A stretch of 16,162 bases of DNA, from contig JALTOP010000257.1 in the NCBI GenBank assembly GCA_027000105.1, positions 1-16,162 of the forward strand, read 5' to 3'. The notes under the pieces were generated by a model. That model saw only the letters and a list, made by a program, of their open reading frames with translations. It was not told the DNA's origin and searched no databases. This DNA comes from Planctomycetaceae bacterium. GTDB taxonomy: Bacteria > Planctomycetota > Planctomycetia > Planctomycetales > Planctomycetaceae. Below are positions 7,720 to 13,300 of this stretch, in pieces. The translations under genes and the position numbers were made by a program. Position 1 is the stretch's first letter; each line of letters opens with the position of its first letter.

Positions 7720-10700
7720 TCAGGAAGATCCTCGATTTTTGTATCCAGGAACGGTTACTCGTTCTGATATTTTCAGCCGGCCTGATTGCGTACGGTTGGT
7801 ACTCGACCAAAAAAGTGCCTCTCGATGCGATTCCGAATGTCGGTGAGAACCAGGTGATTGTTCTGACCGAATGGCCAGGGCGATCCCCCAAAGATATTGA
7901 AGACCAGATCACTTATCCACTTTCGATTTCCTTGCAAGCGGTGCCCGGTTCGAAAAGTGTACGCGGCAAAAGCATGTTCGGCTTCAGTTTCGTGCAGGTG
8001 ACATTCGATGACGATGTCGATTTTTACTGGGCGCGTTCGCGTGTGGCAGAACAACTGACAACCGTGACTGATTTGCCTGAAGATGTGACACCGGTTTTGG
8101 CGCCGGATGCGACTGCGCTCGGGCAGATTTACTATTACGTGCTTGAACCGCCTGCCGGGATGGATTTGGCAGAGTTGCGTTCAAAACAGGATTTCTTTGT
8201 GAAATACGCTTTGCAGTCGGTTGATGGCGTTGCAGAAGTCGCTTCGATCGGTGGTTACGTGAAGCAGTACCAGATTGAGGTCGATCCCGATCAGCTTCGG
8301 TATCACAAAATCCCACTCAACAAGGTGATCCAGGCGGTGCGGGAATCGAATATCGATGTCGGGGCGAAAACCGTTGAAATGAACGGCATGGAGTTTATCG
8401 TCCGTGGTCGCGGATTTATCGGGGCAGATAAAACAGAATCGGAAACATTGAAGCAGATTGAAGCAACCGTCATTGTGACGCGTGATGGCATCCCGGTGCG
8501 CGTTCGAGATGTGGCGAGTGTGCAGGCTGGCCCCAGTTTTCGGCGTGGTGCTCTCGATTTGAATGGAGCCGAAGCGGTCGGCGGTGTCGTCGTGATGCGT
8601 TACGGCGAAAATCCGCGCGATGTCATTATGAGAGTGAAAGAAAAAATCAAGGCGTTGGAATCTGAACTGGGGGGCATCAAAATAACGGGCATTTATGATC
8701 GCTCGTTCTTGATTGATGAAACCGTCGGCACTCTCACCAAAGCGCTGTTTGAAGAAACGATTATCACGATCGCGGTCATGGTGCTGTTCCTGTTGCACGT
8801 GCGAGCCAGTTTAATCATCGCGATCACCTTGCCGATGGCTGTGTTGATGTCATTCATTGCAATGAAAACGTTTGGCGTGGACGCGAATATCATGTCGCTG
8901 GCAGGAATTGCGATCGCGATTGGAACGATGGTCGATATGGGAATCATCATTCTGGAAAATATCTACGATCACCTGGCGAGTTGGGAAGCGGACGGTTCAC
9001 CCGGCGGACAAAAAGGGCGTGTCGAAGTCATTCGCAATGCGGCCGCGGAAGTCGTGCCCGCCGTCATTACCGCGGTCAGTACGACGATTGTCAGTTTTTT
9101 GCCGGTTTTTTTCCTGACCGGAAGAGATCATAGACTGTTTGCACCGCTCGCCTGGACAAAGACCTTTGCGTTGGCTTCGAGTTTAATTGTCGCCGTGGTT
9201 GTATTGCCGATGCTTTGCCGACTTTTTTTGAGATCTTCCAATTCTGCAAAAATAACCGGCCTGTTTGGTGGAATCGGCGTTGCGATTCTCTCGGCAGGGC
9301 TGACTGTTTATGTCTGGGGAGAGCAGCTGATTCACCTGACCGGCTTGAATATGACAATATTGACAATCCTTTCTGCGATAGCGGGATTCTTTACCGGTTG
9401 GTGGATGACACGGGAGCGGATTCGTCCGATGGAAGAAAACCCGGTCAGTCGTTTTGTTCGCTGGGTTTACGGGGCACGATTGCGTTATGCGTTGAAACAT
9501 AAATTGCTTTGTCTTTCATTTCCGTTTGTGATCTTTTTTATTGGCGTTGGTGCCTGGGTCGGATTGCCGACGGTGCTCAAACCGGTTGAGAAGGTCTTTT
9601 CCATTCTGGGGGCTGATCTGAATGAAGTCCCGTATTATGTGGATCTCAAACATACTTTCACGGGACTGAAATCGGATGACTGGATCGCGCTGGATGAAGG
9701 GAGCTGGTTCTACATGCCTTCGCTTTACCCGGCGGCCAGTTTCTCGCAGGCGATGGAAGTGCTTCAGACGCAGGATGCGATGATCAAGGAAATTCCGGAG
9801 GTGGAAAATGTTCTGGGAAAAATTGGCCGGATCGATTCCGCACTCGATCCCGCACCGGCTGCGATGGTCGAAACGTATGTGATGCTCAAGCCGAGATCCC
9901 AATGGCGAGAAGGGATGACGGAACGAAAAATCTGGGATGAAATCAACGCCATTGCGACACTGCCCGGCGTGACGCCCGCTTCACCATTACAACCGATTGA
10001 AGGACGAGTTGTGATGCTGCAAAGTGGCATCAAAGCCTCGATGGCGATTCGCGTTTACGGCGATACCCTTGAAGGGATTGCAGAAACTTCAATCGCAGTC
10101 GCGGAGTATCTCAAAACGATTCCGTATGTGAATGCGGGGACGGTCAACCCGGATATCGTGATGGGAAAACCGTATTACGAATTCGATGTCGATCGAGAAG
10201 AGGCGGCTCGGTATGGCATGACGACAATGATGGTCAACCAGATTGTGGCGGCTGGATTGGGGGGAGTCGATGTCACGACAACGGTTGAAGGGCGTGAGCG
10301 ATACCCGATTCAAATCCGTTTTGAACGCAGCGTGCGGGAACAACTCGACAACCTGAAAAATGTTGCTGTCGTTACCGCGGTGGATGATGTCGTTCCCTTG
10401 AAAAGATTGGCAGATGTTTCCACGACCTGGGGGCCGGGAGCCATCAACAGCGAAGATGCCCGACTCGTTGCCCATGTCGCATTTTCACCTTCGGGTATGA
10501 CGGGGGATCTGGAAACTGTTGAGCAGGTGATGCTTGCCCTGCGTAATGCCCGAAAAAATGGTGATCTTGTTTTCCCGGAAGGGAATTTTGAATTGCAACC
10601 GGTTGGCTCGTTCCAAAACCAGATCGAAGCCAACTTGCGTTTGATGTGGATTGTGCCGATGGTCATCCTCATCAACCTGATGTTGCTTTATTTTGAGTTC

Positions 10701-11237
10701 CGGAACCTGCCCATTTCCATCGTTGTCTTTTCCGGAATTCCCGTTTCATTCGCGGGCGGCATGATCGCGGTCGCCATCATGGGAATCGATATGAATACTG
10801 CCGTTTGGGTTGGCTTCATCGCGTTATTCGGTTTAGCCGTAGATGATGGGGTCGTGATGGCCACGTATATTCAACAGGTCCTCAAGCGGACAAAAGTTCA
10901 TAATGTGCAGGAACTGAGAAGTGCAGTTTATGAAGCCGGGTTAAAACGGATTCGTCCCTGTATGATGACGACTCTCACCACGCTGGCGGCGTTGCTGCCC
11001 GTGTTGTTTTCAACCGGTCGTGGAGCCGACGTTGCTCGGGCGATGGCACTTCCTGTTTTTGGCGGAATGCTCATTGAGCCGTTCACCTCTTTCATCGTCC
11101 CGACGCTTTATTGTGGATATTTGGAAATAAAAATGGTTTCAGGAATGAAGGATTCGCTGTGGTCTGCATCTAATGAGGAACAGGAGGTTGCTCAAACCAG
11201 GCAGAATCAAACAGCCGAAGCCATAACAGCCGCCTGA
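7716..11237 (+). CDS. cusA: CusA-type heavy-metal RND efflux pump, probable Cu(I)/Ag(I)
   Basis: 1173 residues, about 120 more than E. coli CusA. It is an inner-membrane proton-driven pump with twelve core helices and two large periplasmic loops. Family marks are GRSPKDIEDQITYPL (55-69), the TM4 segment AIAIGTMVDMGIIILEN (399-415, with D407), and GFIALFGLAVDDGVVMATY (1033-1051). M667, M717 and M767 sit at YMPS, AAMVET and VVMLQSGIK. Their spacing and context match M573/M623/M672 of the E. coli CusA copper/silver site, from my memory of that sequence, so a monovalent metal is likely. Oddities: about 54 extra residues (512-565) that look like two added membrane helices after TM6, an extended 625-660 segment, and RPC1082MMT where CusA has RPK (K984, proton relay). 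It overlaps cusB by four bases. No channel gene follows. Confidence 0.94.
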   Translation: MIRKILDFCIQERLLVLIFSAGLIAYGWYSTKKVPLDAIPNVGENQVIVLTEWPGRSPKDIEDQITYPLSISLQAVPGSKSVRGKSMFGFSFVQVTFDDDVDFYWARSRVAEQLTTVTDLPEDVTPVLAPDATALGQIYYYVLEPPAGMDLAELRSKQDFFVKYALQSVDGVAEVASIGGYVKQYQIEVDPDQLRYHKIPLNKVIQAVRESNIDVGAKTVEMNGMEFIVRGRGFIGADKTESETLKQIEATVIVTRDGIPVRVRDVASVQAGPSFRRGALDLNGAEAVGGVVVMRYGENPRDVIMRVKEKIKALESELGGIKITGIYDRSFLIDETVGTLTKALFEETIITIAVMVLFLLHVRASLIIAITLPMAVLMSFIAMKTFGVDANIMSLAGIAIAIGTMVDMGIIILENIYDHLASWEADGSPGGQKGRVEVIRNAAAEVVPAVITAVSTTIVSFLPVFFLTGRDHRLFAPLAWTKTFALASSLIVAVVVLPMLCRLFLRSSNSAKITGLFGGIGVAILSAGLTVYVWGEQLIHLTGLNMTILTILSAIAGFFTGWWMTRERIRPMEENPVSRFVRWVYGARLRYALKHKLLCLSFPFVIFFIGVGAWVGLPTVLKPVEKVFSILGADLNEVPYYVDLKHTFTGLKSDDWIALDEGSWFYMPSLYPAASFSQAMEVLQTQDAMIKEIPEVENVLGKIGRIDSALDPAPAAMVETYVMLKPRSQWREGMTERKIWDEINAIATLPGVTPASPLQPIEGRVVMLQSGIKASMAIRVYGDTLEGIAETSIAVAEYLKTIPYVNAGTVNPDIVMGKPYYEFDVDREEAARYGMTTMMVNQIVAAGLGGVDVTTTVEGRERYPIQIRFERSVREQLDNLKNVAVVTAVDDVVPLKRLADVSTTWGPGAINSEDARLVAHVAFSPSGMTGDLETVEQVMLALRNARKNGDLVFPEGNFELQPVGSFQNQIEANLRLMWIVPMVILINLMLLYFEFRNLPISIVVFSGIPVSFAGGMIAVAIMGIDMNTAVWVGFIALFGLAVDDGVVMATYIQQVLKRTKVHNVQELRSAVYEAGLKRIRPCMMTTLTTLAALLPVLFSTGRGADVARAMALPVFGGMLIEPFTSFIVPTLYCGYLEIKMVSGMKDSLWSASNEEQEVAQTRQNQTAEAITAA

Positions 11238-11254
11238 ACAAAACTCAGTTGTAG

Positions 11255-11272
11255 GGTGCATCGCGACGCACC
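11255..11272. repeat. Imperfect palindrome between cusA and the next gene
   Basis: GGTGCATCGCGACGCACC is an 18-base palindrome with one mismatched pair (A11260/C11267). It begins 18 bases after the cusA stop. There is no T-run after it, so it is not a standard terminator. The sequence GTAGGGTGC...CGCGACGCACC resembles short dispersed intergenic palindromes that I recall from planctomycete genomes. It may also act as an mRNA hairpin that changes stability between the two genes. Confidence 0.55.
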
Positions 11273-11333
11273 AATTTAAGAAAAGTCAACAAAGGAAAAG
11301 GAATTTTTCAAACTCTCAAAAAGGAGAAAAGGA

Positions 11334-11792
11334 ATGAAACGTCTCGGAATGTTAATGGTTGCTATCTTGTTTGCCGGAACTGGATATTTTGCCCAAGGGG
11401 ATGATGGTCACGGCGACCATCAGGCAAAACATGATGCCTTGCGGGCAGCCGTGCAGGGGATTTGTCCTGTTACAGGACAAAAGCTGGGGGCACATGGAAA
11501 ACCGATTAAAGTCAAAGCGGGGAAAGAGGAGATTTTTCTGTGCTGTAAAGGTTGTTTGAGTGAGAAAATCAATCCACAACACTGGGCGACAATTCACGCC
11601 AATATGGCTCGTGCACAAGGCAAGTGCCCGGTCATGAAAAAGAAACTGCCCGCCAACCCGAAATCTGTTGTGGTTAATGGTCAAACAGTTTACGTCTGCT
11701 GTCCTCCCTGCACCAAAAAGATCGCAGCGAATCCCGCTCCGTTTTTGTCAACGGTTGATACCTATTACGAACAGGCGTTGAAGCAAAGATAA
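11334..11792 (+). CDS. Small secreted protein with two YHS-like Cys modules, putative periplasmic metal carrier
   Basis: 152 residues. A Sec signal peptide (hydrophobic 5-20, likely cut after YFA, residue 20) is followed by a short His/Asp-rich segment (DDGHGDHQAKHD, 23-34). Module 1 (43-80) has ICPVTG (C44) and LCCKGC (C70, C71, C74). Module 2 (97-130) has KCPVMKK (C98) and VCCPPC (C122, C123, C126). Both resemble the three C-terminal modules of the CusB adaptor, including the first-Cys/Pro-Val and Cys-Cys-x-x-Cys pattern, so the proteins probably handle the same metal. AAGGAG (11321-11326) sits seven bases before the ATG. The gene follows cusA by 96 bases and precedes the terminator at 11839, so it is likely the last gene of the cus unit. 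It may play a CusF-like soluble carrier role, but it is not CusF-related in sequence. No named family is recognised. Confidence 0.85.
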   Translation: MKRLGMLMVAILFAGTGYFAQGDDGHGDHQAKHDALRAAVQGICPVTGQKLGAHGKPIKVKAGKEEIFLCCKGCLSEKINPQHWATIHANMARAQGKCPVMKKKLPANPKSVVVNGQTVYVCCPPCTKKIAANPAPFLSTVDTYYEQALKQR

Positions 11793-11838
11793 ATCGAGTC
11801 TTCGTCGGGCCAGTTCTCTTTGTATCTTTCTTCGCAAC

Positions 11839-11878
11839 GAAGCCGGGCCAAGCCCATCTTGTGTCCGGCTTCTTTTTT
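11839..11878 (+). terminator. Rho-independent terminator of the cus operon
   Basis: GAAGCCGG (11839-11846) pairs perfectly with CCGGCTTC (11865-11872) across an 18-base loop, followed directly by TTTTTT (11873-11878). It lies 47 bases after the stop of the 152-residue protein. Confidence 0.85.
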
Positions 11879-12030
11879 GAGCAGGCATGTTCTGTTTGCA
11901 GGAGGTGAAAGTCTCCTGGGGGCCGTGATGAGCGGAACCGATGCGGCCGTGTTCGAGGACCAGCAACCAGCAACCACTCATGGCAATCGATCATCACGAG
12001 CCTTGGCGCACAGCATACGTTGCACAATCA

Positions 12031-12067
12031 AATAAAACCGCCGGACACGATGAGTACGCCCGGCGGT
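12031..12067 (-). terminator. Rho-independent terminator of the EF-hand gene
   Basis: On the minus strand ACCGCCGG (12067-12060) pairs with CCGGCGGT (12044-12037) around a 15-base loop and is followed by TTTATT (12036-12031). It lies about 80 bases beyond the stop of the minus-strand EF-hand gene. Confidence 0.75.
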
Positions 12068-12077
12068 GTGGGAGAGT

Positions 12078-12095
12078 GGGTAGAACGATCTACCC
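12078..12095. other. Short perfect hairpin between convergent genes
   Basis: GGGTAGA (12078-12084) and TCTACCC (12089-12095) form a 7-bp stem with an ACGA loop. It has no adjacent T-run on either strand. It sits just upstream, in minus-strand reading, of the EF-hand gene's terminator, so it may simply stabilise that transcript's 3' end. Confidence 0.4.
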
Positions 12096-12147
12096 TCCTA
12101 CCTGTTTGAAATTAATTTGGTAGCGGCTGAACAGCGACGCGACGTCC

Positions 12148-12801
12148 TTAGTATTGAGGAGGCGGTCGGTTATCGATCGGACGGGGATGCCTGGGCGGAC
12201 GCTCTTTGTCACCTTCGTTTTGTTTATGACGATCGACTAATTGCATCAGTTCTTTCGCGTCAATTTTTCCATCCCGGTTTGAATCGACTTGCGAAAAATT
12301 CTTTTTCAGCCACTTGGGGGCTTCCCGGTAACTGAGGACTCTGTCCCGATTCCGGTCGAATTTTCGGATGAAAAGATGAATCATTTCCAGTAATGGCTTG
12401 CGGTGCGCATCATGATCACCCTGATTGTCAGTATCATTCTGGTCATGATTTCCGTGGTTGCCATCGTGCCCGTGGTTGCCATCGTTGTTACCGTGACCTT
12501 TATCACCGTGGCCGTCTCCATTTTGCTGGTTGTCGTCGTGACCTCGGTTGTTGTCATCGTGCCCCCGATTGCCGTTGTGGTTCCGGTCGTCGTTATTCAT
12601 CTGGTCATCGTCACCGTCATCGTTGTCGTTCTCATTATGATTCTCGCGATGAAAACGATCGTCGCGGTCACCATTCCTCCCGTTGTGTTCACCATTTTCT
12701 GATCGATCTGAAACGGGACGAACGCGAAATCCCGCATCAACTTGCGGCATGATGGCAAGAGCCAGTAAACATGTAAGAGCCAGTAAACCGAGGTTCCTCA
12801 T
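12148..12801 (-). CDS. Secreted Asp/Asn/His-rich protein with C-terminal EF-hand pair
   Basis: 217 residues. A Sec signal peptide (hydrophobic 5-18, likely cut after VDA, residue 23) leads into about 100 residues (35-133) made almost only of Asp, Asn, Gly, His, Arg and Gln, with GHDDNN-like and GNHGHDGNH-like runs. This should be disordered and could bind divalent ions through its many His and Asp. The C-terminus holds two EF-hand loops: 149-160 (D149, N151, D153, S157, E160) and 173-184 (D173, N175, D177, D181, E184), followed by a Pro/Arg-rich tail. The second loop is fully canonical; the first has Arg where Gly is usual at position 6. GGAGAG lies just before the ATG. It has its own terminator and faces the cus operon. 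Calcium binding is likely; a link to copper is only suggested by position and His content. Confidence 0.85.
   Translation of the reverse strand: MRNLGLLALTCLLALAIMPQVDAGFRVRPVSDRSENGEHNGRNGDRDDRFHRENHNENDNDDGDDDQMNNDDRNHNGNRGHDDNNRGHDDNQQNGDGHGDKGHGNNDGNHGHDGNHGNHDQNDTDNQGDHDAHRKPLLEMIHLFIRKFDRNRDRVLSYREAPKWLKKNFSQVDSNRDGKIDAKELMQLVDRHKQNEGDKERPPRHPRPIDNRPPPQY
12403..12699 (-). repeat. Low-complexity coding repeat in the EF-hand gene
   Basis: The segment encoding residues 35-133 is built from short, irregular runs of Asp, Asn, His and Gly codons. On the plus strand it reads as degenerate GTTGTCATCGTG-type sequence. The irregular period suggests slippage-driven growth rather than an ordered array. 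It produces spurious hydrophobic frames on the opposite strand. Confidence 0.75.
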
Positions 12802-13073
12802 TCTTCTCTCCTTATTTGCTTTGTTTTATCGTTTTCCAGCCTTCTGTCCCCATAAACGGGGTTCTTTTCATGATTCCACAGAGTTTTTCCATTTTCTTTT
12901 TTTCTTTTCGGAAGGTTGCTTCCAGTTCGGATTAGCGCATGTTCGGAGCAAAGGAGCGTTATTGGCGATCCAGTGGAAAAACCGTGTTGTTTATTATCTG
13001 GCCACGAATATGTTGTGCAAAAGCGTTTTTTTACGTCAGGAAAGAAGAAAGGAGAGTTCATGTAAGATACAAG

Positions 13074-13087
13074 GGCAGGTTCCTGCC
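13074..13087. repeat. GGCAGG-TT-CCTGCC inverted repeat
   Basis: A perfect 6-bp inverted repeat with a two-base centre, followed by TACCTT. It lies 26 bases before the dispersed-repeat-like stretch and may be part of the same element. Confidence 0.5.
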
Positions 13088-13113
13088 TACCTTGACGCAT
13101 GCGGGTAACTCCT

Positions 13114-13163
13114 GGCGTCTTTGCGTCTTGGCGTGAGACTTTTCTCCGTGTCTCTGTGGTCAA
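13114..13163. repeat. Dispersed intergenic repeat-like sequence (GCGTCTTTGCGTCTTGGCGTG type)
   Basis: The stretch contains GCGTCTTTGCGTCTTGGCG and CTCCGTGTCTCTGTGGTCA. From memory, near-identical strings occur between genes in many unrelated bacterial genomes and are often mis-annotated as proteins with TTETRR...RQDAKT-like residues. The minus strand here reads exactly such a peptide (LTTETRRKVSRQDAKTPG). I treat it as a repeat, not a gene. Confidence 0.6.
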
Positions 13164-13257
13164 TTTCATTGGCCGACTACAAAAACTCACCCATCACCGG
13201 ACAGATCGTGCTGTTCCGCTTGCAATGTCAGGTCGGTCGCGAGAAAAAGGAACCGTA

Positions 13258-13280
13258 ATGGGCGCTGCAGCGTCCCCCAT
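13258..13280 (-). terminator. Possible weak terminator after glnE
   Basis: In minus-strand reading ATGGG and CCCAT enclose the self-complementary CGCTGCAGCG, 20 bases beyond the glnE stop. A T-rich run (TTCCTTTTT) follows only after a gap of about six bases, so termination here is uncertain. Confidence 0.25.
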
Positions 13281-13300
13281 GTCAGTGCGGAGGAGATTAT

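Larger units (their letters stand above)
12802..13300. other. Gene-free intergenic region with repeat-like sequence
   Basis: 499 bases between two minus-strand genes with no convincing gene. The 12802-13060 part is T- and A-rich and should hold the promoter of the EF-hand gene. The 13074-13163 part holds an inverted repeat and a sequence resembling a widespread dispersed intergenic element. The last 50 bases may hold the end of the glnE transcript. Confidence 0.65.

Noticed and set aside
12403..12702. Very hydrophobic plus-strand frame (Val/Ile-rich), membrane-protein-like
   Set aside because: It is the antisense of Asp/Asn/His codons in the EF-hand gene, which gives Val/Ile by complementarity; the minus frame has a signal peptide and EF-hands.
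12851..12864. CCCC-ATAAAC-GGGG hairpin with a T-rich tail in the leader of the EF-hand gene
   Set aside because: Only a 4-bp stem; too weak to call a terminator or riboswitch.
12798..13190. 130-codon minus-strand frame with TTETRRKVSRQDAKT
   Set aside because: This peptide is the known false translation of a dispersed DNA repeat, and the rest has no domain.
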